In this document: one piece after another, positions 46,760 to 57,488 of the stretch
Position numbering within the stretch: position 1 is the first letter of the stretch
Layout: each line of letters starts with the position of its first letter
NCBI GenBank assembly: GCA_026967495.1
Contig: CP114060.1
Span: 2,604,001 to 2,668,000 of the forward strand
Length of the DNA: 64,000 bases
Source: Rouxiella badensis
Lineage (GTDB): Bacteria > Pseudomonadota > Gammaproteobacteria > Enterobacterales > Enterobacteriaceae
Reading direction: 5' to 3'
Position numbers and translations under genes: made by a program
The notes under the pieces: generated by a model
Databases searched by the model: none
Seen by the model: only the letters and a program-made list of their open reading frames with translations
What the model was told of the DNA's origin: nothing

Positions 46760-48412
46760 GTGCAGGAACGCTTTGCTTTCAATACCGCTGTAACGGGGAA
46801 CACTACCACCGGCGCGCGACTGCGCCGGCTTGTTTTTCCTCTGATGATCGCCACCGCGCTTTCTGCCTGTGACAAACCGCAGGCCGCGACCGCCGACCAT
46901 AAAGCTGCCGCCGATACGCCTCACAGCGGCGGTACGCTGGTCGTGGCTATCGACACCGACCCCAACTGCCTCGATCCGCAGCAGGTCGGCAACAACAATT
47001 CGCTCAATATTGGCCGTCAGTTAACCGATTCACTGACCGATCAGGACCCCGCCACCGGCAAGATTGTGCCGTGGCTGGCAACCGACTGGAAGGTCAGCGA
47101 CGACAACCGCCGCTTCAGTTTTACCCTGCGTGACGGGGTGACCTTCAGCGACGGTACCGCCTTTAACGCCCAGTCGGTCAAGGATAATCTTCAAGCGATC
47201 GTGGCCATGGGTGCCCGCGCCTCGCTGGCCTCGACCTATCTGAAGGGCCTCACCGAAATCGATACCCCGGACGCCAATCACGTCACTGTCGTGTTTGCGC
47301 AGCCGAACGCCCAATTCCTGCAGGCGACCTCGACCATGAGCCTCGGGTTCTTCGCTTCCCAGACGGTGAAAGCCACGGTGGACGCGCGCTGTCAGGGCGG
47401 TCTTATCGGCACTGGGCCGTTCGTGCTTTCGACCTTTGTGCACAATCAGAAGGTCGATATCACCCGTCGTAGCGGCTACAAATGGCCGTCGTCGCTGGCG
47501 AAGCATCAGGGTGACAGCTATCTCGACGGCATCGAGTATCGCGTTATCCCCGAATCCGGCGTGCGTTTTGGCAGCCTGGTTTCGGGACAGCTCGACCTCA
47601 ATGCAGGCGTGACGCCGCAGGACGAACCGCTGATTCTGGCCAAGAAATTACCGATTATTGCCCGCACTAACCCGGGGCTGGTCTACAGCCTGTTCCCGAA
47701 TCAGTCGAAACCCCTGATGGCGGACATTAACGTGCGTCAGGCGCTGAATCTGGCGATTGACCGCGCGGCGCTGCAACCGATTCTTTCGCGCTATCAGGCA
47801 CCGGCCAGCTCTGTGCTGGCGAAAACGACGCCGCTGTATCAGAACCTCTCGAGCCAGCTCAAGTATGACCCGCAGGCGGCCAAGAGTCTGTTAGACAACG
47901 ACGGCTGGAAAGTGGGGGCGGACGGTGTGCGCGTGAAGGACGGCAAGCGTCTGAGCTTTACGCTGACCTACTGGCAGTCTGCGCCGTTTATCGAGTTGGT
48001 TCAGCAGCAGCTAAAGCAGGTAGGAATCGATATGCAGCTTGACAAGGCGCCGATAGGGCAAGTGATCGCCCGTCAGTCCAGCGGCGCACAGGAGGCTGAG
48101 TTCTATAACCTGACCCGTTCTGACCCGGACGTTCTGCGTACGGTGTTCGATGCCGGTCCGGGGGGACGCAACGTGAACAAGCGCGGGGCGAACCAGATTG
48201 ACACCGCGCTTCAGCAGTCGAGCCAGACCCTGGACACCGAAAAGCGTCAGCAACTGGTGACCGACGCGGCGAAGGGGCTGATTGCCGACGGCGACGCGAT
48301 TCCACTGGTCGAGCTGGCGACGGTGATTGCTACCGGCAATAACGTGCACGGCTTCCGCTACGATGCGTCGTCGCGCTTCCAGCTTTATGACACCTGGCTT
48401 TCGCCAAAGTAA
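46760..48412 (+). CDS. Oligopeptide/nickel-type ABC transporter, binding lipoprotein
   Basis: 550 residues from a GTG start after AAGGATAGGG. The N-terminal signal has a lipobox ALSAC, so it is a lipoprotein. SBP family 5 features are GGTLVVAIDTDPNCLDPQQV, ATDWKVSDDNRRFSFTLRDG, VTFSDGTAFNAQSVKDNL and the IGTGPFVLSTF block. The binding protein of the DppBCDF-like importer encoded downstream; with the monooxygenase before it, it may import a sulfur-containing substrate. Confidence 0.9.
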   Translation: MQERFAFNTAVTGNTTTGARLRRLVFPLMIATALSACDKPQAATADHKAAADTPHSGGTLVVAIDTDPNCLDPQQVGNNNSLNIGRQLTDSLTDQDPATGKIVPWLATDWKVSDDNRRFSFTLRDGVTFSDGTAFNAQSVKDNLQAIVAMGARASLASTYLKGLTEIDTPDANHVTVVFAQPNAQFLQATSTMSLGFFASQTVKATVDARCQGGLIGTGPFVLSTFVHNQKVDITRRSGYKWPSSLAKHQGDSYLDGIEYRVIPESGVRFGSLVSGQLDLNAGVTPQDEPLILAKKLPIIARTNPGLVYSLFPNQSKPLMADINVRQALNLAIDRAALQPILSRYQAPASSVLAKTTPLYQNLSSQLKYDPQAAKSLLDNDGWKVGADGVRVKDGKRLSFTLTYWQSAPFIELVQQQLKQVGIDMQLDKAPIGQVIARQSSGAQEAEFYNLTRSDPDVLRTVFDAGPGGRNVNKRGANQIDTALQQSSQTLDTEKRQQLVTDAAKGLIADGDAIPLVELATVIATGNNVHGFRYDASSRFQLYDTWLSPK

Positions 48413-48433
48413 TAACCGAGAGAAGAGGGGCGC

Positions 48434-49443
48434 ATGACAGACAAAACCTGGGTTTCGGACAACCCAATTGACAAGATTAATCGCCCCTCTCTTCGCCTCC
48501 CTCGGCTGGTGAAGCGGGTGTTGATGAGTGTTGCCGTCCTGTGGGCGGCCTACACGCTCACCTTCCTGATCCTCTATATTCTGCCGTCGGACCCGGTGAC
48601 CATCATGCTCAATCAGGGTGAACAGAGCACTGTGGACATCGCGCAGGTCAATGCGCTCAAGGCGCAATACCACCTCGACCAGCCGTTTTATGTGCAGTAC
48701 GCCTGGGCGATTTGGGACCTGCTGCACCTCAATCTTGGGCATTCTATTGTCAGTGGCGATCCGGTGACGCGTCTGGTAATGCAGGCGCTACCGCCGACGT
48801 TGCTGCTGGCCGTCTGTGCGTTGGCGGTTGCCATCGTTATCGGCGGGGGCTGGCCGCCGGGGTGAGCGTATTGCCTGCGGGGCGCATAAAGTCGGCGTTA
48901 CTGACCTTACCCTCGCTCGGCGCGGCGCTGCCGACGTTCTGGCTTGGCCTGCTGTTGCTACAGGCGTTCTCGTTCACCCGACCGTGGTTTCCTGCGATGG
49001 GCAACCATGGCTGGCAGTCGTTGGTGCTGCCGACCTTGACGCTGGCGGTACCTACGGCGGCCACGCTGGCGCAGGTAATGAGCCGGTCGCTTGCCGAAGT
49101 GTGGCGTCGGCCGTTTATCGATGCGCTTCGTCTCAAGGGGGCCAGCACCGCACATCTGCTGTGGCGACACGTGCTGCCCAATGCGGCGGTCCCGCTGTTG
49201 ACGCTGACCGGCATGATCTTTGGACACTTGCTGGCCGGGGCGGTGGTGACCGAAACCATTTTCTCGCGCGAGGGCCTCGGCAGGCTGGCGCAGGGCGCGG
49301 TCTCCACGCAGGATATTCCGGTGGTGCAGGGGGTGGTGTTAACCGCCGCGACGGTCTTCGTGCTGGTCAACTTCGTGGTGGACCTGCTGTATCCGTTGCT
49401 TGACCCGCGCATTGACAGCGGCTCGGCGGGAGGGGGCAAATGA
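48434..49443 (+). CDS. DppB-type ABC transporter permease (frameshifted)
   Basis: About 336 residues after repair. The N-terminal frame contains VAVLWAAYTLTFLILYILPS, YHLDQPFYVQYAWAIWDLLH and LNLGHSIVSGDPV. The second contains LTLPSLGAALPTFWLGLLLL, the EAA loop RLKGASTAHLLWRHVLPNA and GAVVTETIFSREGLGRL. The break is at a G5 run at 48845-48849; adding one G gives VIGGGLAAGVSVLPAGRIKS. It overlaps the next permease gene by four bases. Confidence 0.92.
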
Positions 49444-50282
49444 GCTTAATTCTGCCCGGTGAGCGCCGTCTGGCCTCGCGTCCACGCTTTGCTTTTACGC
49501 TGTGGCTCAGCCTGGTGGTGCTGCTGCTGATTGCGCTGTGGGGCGTGGTTCCCGCTATTTTTGCGCATCAGGATCCGTTGGTCGGCAACCCGCTGGTAGC
49601 CTTGCAGCCGCCGTCGCTTGCGCACTGGTTCGGCACCGATCACCTCGGGCGTGATATCTACAGCCGCACGGTGTTTGGTACCGCGCTTACCCTCAAGGCG
49701 ACGCTGTTTTCGGTGGCGATTGCGCTGGTTGTGGGGGCGAGCGTCGGGGTGATTGCCGGTTATATCGGGGGACAAACCGATCACCTGTTTATGCGTATCA
49801 TCGACGTGCTGATGGCGATCCCCAACCTGCTGCTGGCGATGGCCATTGTGACGGTGTTGGGCTTTGGCACGCTGCATATCGCAATTGCCGTCGGGCTGTC
49901 GTCTATCGCCACCTTCGCCCGGCTGTCGCGCGGTGAAGTATTGCGCAGCAAGGTTAATCTGTTCGTTGAAGCGGCCCGCGCCGGGGGCGTGAGTCATCTG
50001 ACGATTATTCGACGCCACATCCTGCCGCACGCGCTCGCTCCGGTGCTGTCGCTGGCGGCGCTCGAGTTTGGCTTTGCGCTGCTGTCGGTATCGGCGCTGA
50101 GCTTTCTCGGCTTTGGCGCTCCGCCGCCGCAGCCGGAGTGGGGGCTGCTGGTGTCTGAGGGGCGTAACTATATCGCCGCCGCCTGGTGGTACACCACGCT
50201 CCCGGGGCTGATGATTGTGTTCGCCGTACTGGCCACTAATCGCGTTGCCGGTTTCATTCAAGACAGGGCGGAGGAACAATGA
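49440..50282 (+). CDS. DppC-type ABC transporter permease
   Basis: 280 residues, intact. An N-terminal helix is followed by GTDHLGRDIYSRTVFGT, the hallmark of DppC-type permeases. The EAA loop is EAARAGGVSHLTIIRRHILP, and ALSFLGFGAPPPQPEWGLLV follows. ATGA overlaps join it to genes on both sides, so the operon is translationally coupled. A long open frame on the opposite strand here is a shadow. Confidence 0.94.
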   Translation: MSLILPGERRLASRPRFAFTLWLSLVVLLLIALWGVVPAIFAHQDPLVGNPLVALQPPSLAHWFGTDHLGRDIYSRTVFGTALTLKATLFSVAIALVVGASVGVIAGYIGGQTDHLFMRIIDVLMAIPNLLLAMAIVTVLGFGTLHIAIAVGLSSIATFARLSRGEVLRSKVNLFVEAARAGGVSHLTIIRRHILPHALAPVLSLAALEFGFALLSVSALSFLGFGAPPPQPEWGLLVSEGRNYIAAAWWYTTLPGLMIVFAVLATNRVAGFIQDRAEEQ

Positions 50283-51903
50283 GTCAGACTCCAGAAATTC
50301 AGGCTAAGCCGGTTTTACTGTCGGTCGAAAGACTGAGCATTGACTACCGGTTGAAAGATGGCCAGACGCTGCGCGCGGTAGACGAGTTGGATTTACAGCT
50401 CGCGCCCGGCGAGGTGCTGGCGATTGTCGGTGGTTCCGGCTCAGGTAAGTCAACCACCGCCTCCGCGCTGGTGGGGCTGCTGGGCAGACAGGCGCAGCGG
50501 CTCTCGGGGACCTTATCTCTTGACGGTGAGTCGCTGGAAAATGCGGGTCAGCGGCGCTGGCAGCAGCTGCGAGGGCTGGATATCGGCTTCGTACCGCAGG
50601 ATCCCGGGCAGTCGCTCAACCCGATTCAGACCATAGGGAAGCAGATGCTCGAGGCATTGACGCTGCACGGCGTGAGCAAGAAGCAGGCGGCGGTAAGGGT
50701 CGAAGGTCTGCTGGCCGAAGTCGGGCTGCATGACCCACAGCGGGTGCTGCACAGTTATCCGCATCAGCTTTCAGGCGGCATGCGTCAACGCGTGCTGCTG
50801 GCGATGGCGATGAGTCATCATCCCAAACTGATTATTGCCGACGAGCCAACCAGCGCGCTGGACGTCAGCGTGCAGAAACAGGTGCTGGACGCCCTCGAGA
50901 GCATCGTGCGCAGCAAGGGCATCGCGCTGCTGCTGATAACCCATGACCTGCAGGTCGCGCTCGAACGCGCCGATCGGGTGCTGGTGATGCAGCAGGGCAA
51001 GGTGGTAGAAAGCGGCCCGGCCGCTGCGCTGTTTAATCAGCCCAAACACGCCTATACACGCCAGCTGTTGCATGCTTCACCGGCCTTTTTTGAGGTGCCG
51101 CGTCGGCTTGGCGTGCAGCACAGCGACGTGCTGCTGCGCGCCGAGGGATTAGTTAAGCGCTTCGCTTCCGGCGGCGGTGGAACCTTTACCGCCGTCGATC
51201 GGGTATCGTTTCCTGTGGTGCGCGGGGGCACGACCAGCCTGGTTGGCGAGTCCGGCTCGGGTAAATCGACCACCGTGCGCATGCTGCTTGGGCTAGAGGC
51301 GCAGGACGAAGGACGAATTGAGTTTGACGGCAAAGACTTTAGCGCACCGAACCGTGCCGACCGACAGGCATTTCGCCGCCGGGTGCAGGTGGTGTATCAG
51401 AACCCTTACGCCTCGCTAGACCCGAAAATGTCGCTGCTGGAGATCATTACCGAGCCGCTGGAAGCCTTTCGTATCGGTGACCGCAAAACTCGTCGCGAGC
51501 GGGCCGAGTGGCTGATGGACAGCGTAGAGTTGCCGCGTCGCCTGCTCGATGTGCGGCCTTCTGCGCTTTCCGGGGGCAGCGTCAGCGGGTGGCGATTGCC
51601 CGTGCGCTGGCCATTTCACCCGAACTGGTGGTCCTCGACGAGCCGGTATCGGCGCTTGATGCCGCCGTACAGTCGCAGATTTTGACTTTGCTCGACAAGC
51701 TACAGCGCGAACTCGGGCTGAGCTATCTGTTTATCTCCCACGACCTCGCGGTGGTAAGGCAGATTTCCGACTATGTGGTGGTGATGCAGCATGGCAAGGT
51801 GGTTGAGCAGGCGACGGCGGAGCAGGTTTTTGACAGCCCGCGAAGCGACTATACCCGCCAATTGTTGAGCCACATCCCGGGTCGGGGAAGGGCGGTGGCG
51901 TAA
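50279..51903 (+). CDS. Fused DppD-DppF ABC ATPase (frameshifted)
   Basis: About 541 residues with two complete ABC domains in one chain. Domain 1 has Walker A GGSGSGKST, signature LSGGMRQRVLLAMAM and Walker B IIADEPTSALD. Domain 2 has Walker A GESGSGKST, signature LSGGQRQRVAIARAL and Walker B VVLDEPVSALD. The second signature is restored by adding one G to the G5 run at 51572-51576 (the raw frame reads LSGGSVSGW). Last gene of this importer operon, followed by a terminator. Confidence 0.93.
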
Positions 51904-51921
51904 TTTCACGCCGCGAAGTGT

Positions 51922-51953
51922 AAACCGCTTATTTATTCTTAAGCGGTTTTTTT
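51922..51953 (+). terminator. Terminator after the first oligopeptide-type importer
   Basis: Stem AAACCGCTTA / TAAGCGGTTT with a 7-8 base loop followed by a run of seven T. Strong intrinsic terminator. Confidence 0.9.
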
Positions 51954-52065
51954 ATGCAGCGGAGGTTATATCTTTTAGTTTTGTTAATTATCTATGGTAA
52001 AAATACTTTTTTGTATAGTTGAATAACTATTATTACGTTGAACGATTTTTTTTCAGGGAACCATC

Positions 52066-53316
52066 ATGCCTCCTCCTTCCGTTCACTCGGACTCGCTGTT
52101 GCAACACCGTTCTTTTGTCGCTTTCTGGATAGCTCGCGCCTCCTCCAGCTTTGGTTTTCAGATGCTGACCATTGTGGTCAGCTGGCAGATTTATTCGATT
52201 ACCGGCCGTGCCTTGGACCTTGGTCTGATTGGTCTGGTGCAGTTTCTGCCGTCGGTTTCACTGGCGCTGGTCGCCGGTCATCTTGCCGATCAGTTCGACC
52301 GCCGCCGTATCGTGGTGCTGGCGCAGCTGGTTGAGGCGCTGGCAATTGCGGCGTTGGCCGCGATGACGTTCACCCATCACATCAACGAGTTTATCGTGCT
52401 CGGTCTGCTGTTTGTCGCCTCGACGGCCAAGGCGATGGAGGGGCCGTCGCAGCTGTCGATGCTGCCTGCGCTGGTGCCACCGGCCGTGCTACCGCGCGCG
52501 ATGGCGGCCAACAGCGTTGCGGGGCAGGCCTCGGCGATGGTCGGACCTGCGCTCGGGGGCCTGCTGTATATCGCCGGCGCCGACGTGGTCTATGGTGTCT
52601 GTACGGCGCTCTATCTGCTCTCCGCGCTGATGGTCAGCCGTTTGCGCTACGAGCAGGCACCGCCTCGCCGCGTCCCGGCCACTTTCAAGACGCTGTTTGC
52701 CGGGATCAGTTTTATCCGCAATCGCCCCGACGTGCTGGGCGTTATCTCGCTAGACCTGTTCGCCGTGCTCCTCGGCGGCGCGACCGCCTTGCTGCCTATC
52801 TTTGCCCATGACATTTTGCACACCGGTCCCTGGGGGCTTGGCCTGCTGCGCGGTGCGCCTGCGGTCGGGGCATTGCTGGTCGGTTTCTGGCTCAGCCGCC
52901 GTGCGCTGAGCCGCAACGTGGGGATGACTATGTTTGCCGCCGTTGCGGGTTTTGGCATCGCGACGATTGTTTTTGCGCTTTCAACGACACTCTGGCTGTC
53001 CATGCTGGCGCTGTTTGCCCTCGGCGGTTTTGATATGGTCAGCATGGTAATTCGCGGTTCGCTGGTGCAGCTCGAAACCCCGGACGATATGCGTGGCCGC
53101 GTTAGCGCGGTGAACTCTATATTTATCAATACCTCAAACCAGCTCGGTGAGTTTGAGTCCGGCATGTTGGCCGCGTGGCTGGGTGCGGTTCCGGCGGCGG
53201 CGCTGGGCGGCGTCGGTACGTTGGTGGTGGTCGCGCTGTGGATGAAATGGTTCCCCAACCTGAGACGTCGTCAGCGTCTTGAGAGCGACGCGCCACCGGT
53301 CAAGAATGCGGCCTAA
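52066..53316 (+). CDS. MFS transporter (EntS-like, MFS_3 group)
   Basis: 416 residues, 12 helices. Motifs are FVAFWIARASSSFGFQMLTI, LADQFDRRRIVVLAQLVE, MEGPSQLSMLPALVPPA and MRGRVSAVNSIFINTSNQLG. The same broad group as the transporter at 39908-41137, though clearly a different protein. Substrate unknown; an export role is likely. Frame intact. The DUF998 gene follows by 14 bp, perhaps on the same transcript. Confidence 0.88.
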   Translation: MPPPSVHSDSLLQHRSFVAFWIARASSSFGFQMLTIVVSWQIYSITGRALDLGLIGLVQFLPSVSLALVAGHLADQFDRRRIVVLAQLVEALAIAALAAMTFTHHINEFIVLGLLFVASTAKAMEGPSQLSMLPALVPPAVLPRAMAANSVAGQASAMVGPALGGLLYIAGADVVYGVCTALYLLSALMVSRLRYEQAPPRRVPATFKTLFAGISFIRNRPDVLGVISLDLFAVLLGGATALLPIFAHDILHTGPWGLGLLRGAPAVGALLVGFWLSRRALSRNVGMTMFAAVAGFGIATIVFALSTTLWLSMLALFALGGFDMVSMVIRGSLVQLETPDDMRGRVSAVNSIFINTSNQLGEFESGMLAAWLGAVPAAALGGVGTLVVVALWMKWFPNLRRRQRLESDAPPVKNAA

Positions 53317-53330
53317 GCCTTTTTAACAGG

Positions 53331-53956
53331 ATGAATATGCAGATGTCTCAGATTCAACAAAGAGTGGGCGCGCTGTGTTTTAGCCTCGGCGGCGTGCAGT
53401 ATCTGCTGGCGGAGTGGGTCAGTGCGGCAGGCTGGCATTCTCCGGCCTATTCCTACAGTCAGAATTACATCAGTGACCTCGGTATTCCGCTGCGTTCTCC
53501 GCTGCATAGCATAATGAACGGCGGCTTTGCCCTTGAGGGGGGCTGTTTTTTATTGCCTGCTGCCTACTGCTTCCCCTGTTTAATGGCTCAGGACGATGGC
53601 TGTTTCTGCTCTGTGGATTGCTTCACGGCGCAGGCGGCGTGATGATTGCCCTGTTCCACAGCGGCTCGGCGGGCAAAGGCGTAACGCCGCATGAGATAGG
53701 GGCGGTGCTGGCGATAGCGGGCGGTAATCTGTGCCTGATTACCGTCGGCTGGATGATGCACGCCCGTCCAGGATTCACCGCTTACGCCTGGCTGAGTTTG
53801 TCTTTAGGCTGTCTGGGACTGGCCTGTATGGCGGCTATCACCGCCGCACTCTTCCCAATCGGCATTATCGAACGTGCCTCGGTTTACCCCATCACCCTGT
53901 GGCAAATCCTGACCGGAGTATTTTTGCTGACGCGTTCTAGCGCAGTGAAACGATAA
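53331..53956 (+). CDS. DUF998 membrane protein (frameshifted)
   Basis: About 209 residues after repair with five to six membrane helices. The N-terminal part contains YSQNYISDLGIPLRSPLHSI, a DUF998 signature. The frame breaks at the G6 run at 53537-53542; one more G gives GGLFFIACCLLLPLFNGSGR and joins LLHGAGGVMIALFHSG. Function unknown. Its 3' end overlaps the convergent LysE-type gene by 20 bp. Confidence 0.82.
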
Positions 53957-54566
53957 ATCCTAGCGCAAACAGCAGATAGAAAAAGACGCACAGCAGATCG
54001 AACCCTCGGCGGGTGCGCAGGAAAAAGGCCTCGGCGGAGCGCGCCGAAAAAGCCACGGCGTAGAGGCAAAAGATAGCCATGCCCATCAGCGCACAGCTGC
54101 CGACCAGCAGGAACACGCCGCCTTTAGGGGACGAGGCGCTCAGACCGACGCTGGTGACGGTAAACCAGGTTAGCACCGCCTTGGGGTTGGTGAGGTGAAT
54201 GCCTAATCCTTGCAGGTAGAATCCCAATGAGTTGGCGGGTGCCTCGCCGACCTTCTTCGCAGACGGTGGCGTGTTAGAAAGGGCGCGCCGCAGCGCCTTA
54301 TACCCCAGCCACAAGAGATAAACGGCACCGGCGATTTTGAGCCAGAAGATAAAGGCCGGATGAGAGGCCAGCAGGGCCGACACCCCGATACCGGTCATCA
54401 CTCCCCAGCACAGTGAGCCAGAAATGACCCCTGAGGCCAGCACCAGACCGGCTTTTCTGCCGTAATTCATCGCCGCATTGGCGATAGACAGGTTGGCAGG
54501 ACCGGGTGAGGCCGTACCGACCAGATAAACCAGTAAACCGGCAAAAAATGTGGAAAATTCAGTCAT
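53937..54566 (-). CDS. LysE/RhtB-family amino-acid exporter
   Basis: 209 residues, six helices. It begins with the family pattern LLVYLVGTASPGPANLSIAN, with GRKAGLVLASGVISGSLCWG, a YLLWLGYKALRRA loop and HLTNPKAVLTWF. Probably exports an amino acid or related metabolite across the inner membrane. It overlaps the convergent DUF998 gene by 20 bp. The 325-bp gap after its start (54567-54891) holds divergent promoters but no supported ORF. Confidence 0.9.
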   Translation of the reverse strand: MTEFSTFFAGLLVYLVGTASPGPANLSIANAAMNYGRKAGLVLASGVISGSLCWGVMTGIGVSALLASHPAFIFWLKIAGAVYLLWLGYKALRRALSNTPPSAKKVGEAPANSLGFYLQGLGIHLTNPKAVLTWFTVTSVGLSASSPKGGVFLLVGSCALMGMAIFCLYAVAFSARSAEAFFLRTRRGFDLLCVFFYLLFALGFIVSLR

Positions 54567-54891
54567 CTTTATCTCTTTGGTTATCGAATCCTGAATCTAT
54601 CCTACGTGATGAAAAGGGCCAGAATTAAGACACAGATAGGCTTTAATTGGGCAGCACAGTGAGATTGTTACGCTTTGCCCGCGCGAAGGGAGTCACACGA
54701 TAATGTGATAAGCATTACCATTTAAAGTATTTGCATGCCCTGTCATATGCTATTAATTTACTTTTTAAATTAATAAGTTGTCGCTATTCTTCATATTTAG
54801 ACATCTCGCTCAAATTAAAAATAAGAGCGACGGTCTTCTATTTCCAAAAATTCTTTCTATTGCGGGACGCAAAGCATAATCTGGGGGAGTG

Positions 54892-56487
54892 ATGAAGGTC
54901 TTCTTAAAAGCAATAACGTTAGCGTTATCCGCTGCGACGGTATTTAACGCGGCGGCGGCAGAAAATAATAATCCTCACAGTATTATTCGTTATGCCATCT
55001 GGAGTAATCCTAGCGGAACCTTTCATCCTACCCTGTATTTCAGCGATTATGACCGCGCCGTTATTTCTGCCGTCTTTAGCCGCCTGTTTATCCTGGATGA
55101 ACATCAGAACCCTAAGCCGTCTCTGGCTGAGAAATATGATTATTCCAATCAGGGAAAAACGCTGACGCTTCACCTTCGTGCCGGCGTGAAATGGCATGAC
55201 GGACAACCCTTCACCGCCGAGGATGTCTACTTCACCTACGCAACCGAGGCCGACGGCGGGTTCCCGCGCGATACGCCGGACTTCGTCAAACACCTGGTTG
55301 GCTACGACGCGTACCACGTCGGTAAAACGGCGACGCTCGAAGGTATCAAGGTTATTGATCCTCAAACCATTAGTTTTACCTTTACCGCGCCTTATGCCGC
55401 CGCTTTCTCGCACTTTGCCGACAAGCCGGTGCTTGCCAAACACATCTGGAGCCAGGTGCCGGTTAAAGACTGGAATAAAGCCACCGGTCTGCTGAGGCAT
55501 CCCGTCGGAACGGGGCCTTACAAGTTTGTCGAGTTTCTGCCAGACCAGTACGTCAAGCTAGAGCGAAACGACGACTATTTCGGCGGCGAGCCAAAAACCC
55601 AAACCTTGCTGTTTAAAATCTCCAATGCCCAGACGGTACAGAACGAGCTTATCAACGGCGATGTCGATATTGCTGAACTGTCTTCATGGAATAACCGAGA
55701 TTTGCAGACCTATAAAAATGCCGGAATAAGAATTATCGAGCAACCCGGCGTGGGAGCACAGTATTTGTCTCTGGATACGCGAAATCCCAATCTTGCCGAT
55801 ACCCGCGTCAGAGAGGCTCTGGTATACGGCATCGATAGGCAGGCGATTGTCGATAAATTGCTGTTCGGGCACGGCGTAGTCTTTAATACCAAAGACAGTC
55901 CGCAGAGCCCTTATTATCCAAAAGATCTCAATACTTATGCTTATAACCCCGAGAAAGCCAGGGCACTGCTAAAAGAAGCAGGATGGGTCGATTCCAATGG
56001 CGATGGGTTTGTCGAGAAAAACGGTCAGGAATTCACCCTGACTCTTAATTACCCGACCGGCAACCGAACGCGTGAGCTTACCGCGCCTATTATCCAGCAG
56101 AACCTGAAGAAAATAGGCATCAACGTGGTGCTGAGCGTCGCCGATTTTAACGCCACGCTGTCAATTCTACAGGATAAAAGCAAAGTCTATGACGGTGTGC
56201 TGATGGGGGAACCTTCCGGCCGGGTCAGTACGATAATGATTTCTGGTGGGAGAGATTCACCTCACCGGAAGTAGATAATTATGCGGCGCAGTTTAACTCG
56301 ACTATCGACCCTGACCGGCTCAGGGCAAACATTGGCGGTTGGTTGAAGGTGGTCAATCAGCAGGTTCCCCACGTCTGGCTCTATATTCCGAATCAGGGCT
56401 ATGCGCTGAGTAAACGGGTAGTCAGCTACCACTCTTACCCTTATGAGTCCCTTTGCCGATGTGGCTAACTGGACTGTGCAACAGTAA
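54892..56487 (+). CDS. Oligopeptide-type ABC binding protein, second system (two frameshifts)
   Basis: About 531 residues after repair. The signal peptide is KVFLKAITLALSAATVFNAA. Family 5 features are RLFILDEHQNPKPSLAEKYD, TLHLRAGVKWHDGQPFTAED, HPVGTGPYKFVEF and RVREALVYGIDRQAIVDKLL. The frame breaks near 56218-56228, where QYDNDFWWERFTSPEVDNYA continues one base out, and again near 56445-56455, where the true end FADVANWTVQQ reads to a stop at 56485-56487. ATG at 54892 after GGGGGAG. Confidence 0.88.
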
Positions 56488-56522
56488 CGGCCATTGGCCA
56501 TTGACGTGAATCAGGATTGATA

Positions 56523-57488
56523 ATGTTCAGCTATATTTTGCGCCGCGTTGTGATATCGATACCGGTACTGATTGGCATCTCGCTGGTGGTGTTTTTTCTA
56601 ATAAAACTCCAGCCCGGTGATCCGCTGGTCGGTATGATTTCCCCAGAGACCACCCCGGAGCAAAAGCAGGAGATGCTGAGGCAGGCGGGTTATCTTGACC
56701 CGCTGTGGTTACAGTATCTGCGCTGGGCTTCACGCGCGGTGTTTGGTGATTTTGGCTATTCGTTGCAGAGCGGTGCTCCGGTGTTGACGTTAATCGATGA
56801 ACGCATCGTTAATACGCTCTTGCTGGCGGGAAGTTCGCTGCTTATTACGCTGCTGATTGCGCTGCCTGCGGGAATTTTTCTCGGCCTTCGTCGCGGAAGT
56901 TTGCCGGATATTATGGCCTCGCTGTTCTCGTTCGTGGCGATATCTATCCCGGTGTTTTTTATTGCGATACTGCTGGTGAAAATATTCGCCATCAACCTGC
57001 GCTGGTTCCCGGTTTCCGGGGTTTCAACGCTGGGCACCCATGACCACGGCGCAGCGTATCTCTATGATGTCGCACGACACCTCTTTCTCCCGGCCGTCAC
57101 GCTGGCTATCGGCAATATCGCGATTTTCAGCCGCTATTTGCGTTCCGATATCAGCCATCTGATTAATCAGAATTTTATTAAGGCGCTGTTTGCCAAGGGC
57201 CTGAAAAGGCGTGCGGTGATTTATCCGCACCTGTTAAAGAATGCCTCAAAACCGCTGATTACGGTGATTGGCATGGAGATCCCGGCGCTGCTCTCTGCCA
57301 CGCTGTTGACCGAAATTATCTTCAACTGGCCAGGAATAGGGCGTTTGAGCTTTGACGCTATTCAGTCACGCGATTATCCGTTACTGATGGGCATCGTGTT
57401 GTTTCTTGCGGTGATTACGCTGATTATCAATATTGTGGCCGATATTCTTTATGCCGTGGTCGACCCGCGCGTGAGGCTGACACCATGA
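56523..57488 (+). CDS. DppB-type permease, second system
   Basis: About 321 residues, intact. The helix SYILRRVVISIPVLIGISLV, LWLQYLRWASRAVFGDFGYS and the EAA-type loop ALFAKGLKRRAVIYPHLLKN are family features. ATLLTEIIFNWPGIGRLSFD lies near the end. Start placed at the ATG 56523 (the frame opens at an upstream TTG). ATGA overlap with the next gene. Confidence 0.93.
   Translation: MFSYILRRVVISIPVLIGISLVVFFLIKLQPGDPLVGMISPETTPEQKQEMLRQAGYLDPLWLQYLRWASRAVFGDFGYSLQSGAPVLTLIDERIVNTLLLAGSSLLITLLIALPAGIFLGLRRGSLPDIMASLFSFVAISIPVFFIAILLVKIFAINLRWFPVSGVSTLGTHDHGAAYLYDVARHLFLPAVTLAIGNIAIFSRYLRSDISHLINQNFIKALFAKGLKRRAVIYPHLLKNASKPLITVIGMEIPALLSATLLTEIIFNWPGIGRLSFDAIQSRDYPLLMGIVLFLAVITLIINIVADILYAVVDPRVRLTP

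Noticed and set aside
49446..50279. Long open frame (277 codons) on the minus strand opposite the DppC-type permease
   Set aside because: It is rich in Gln/Arg/His with no membrane or domain pattern and lies exactly antisense to a clearly conserved permease; GC-rich codon use produces such shadows.
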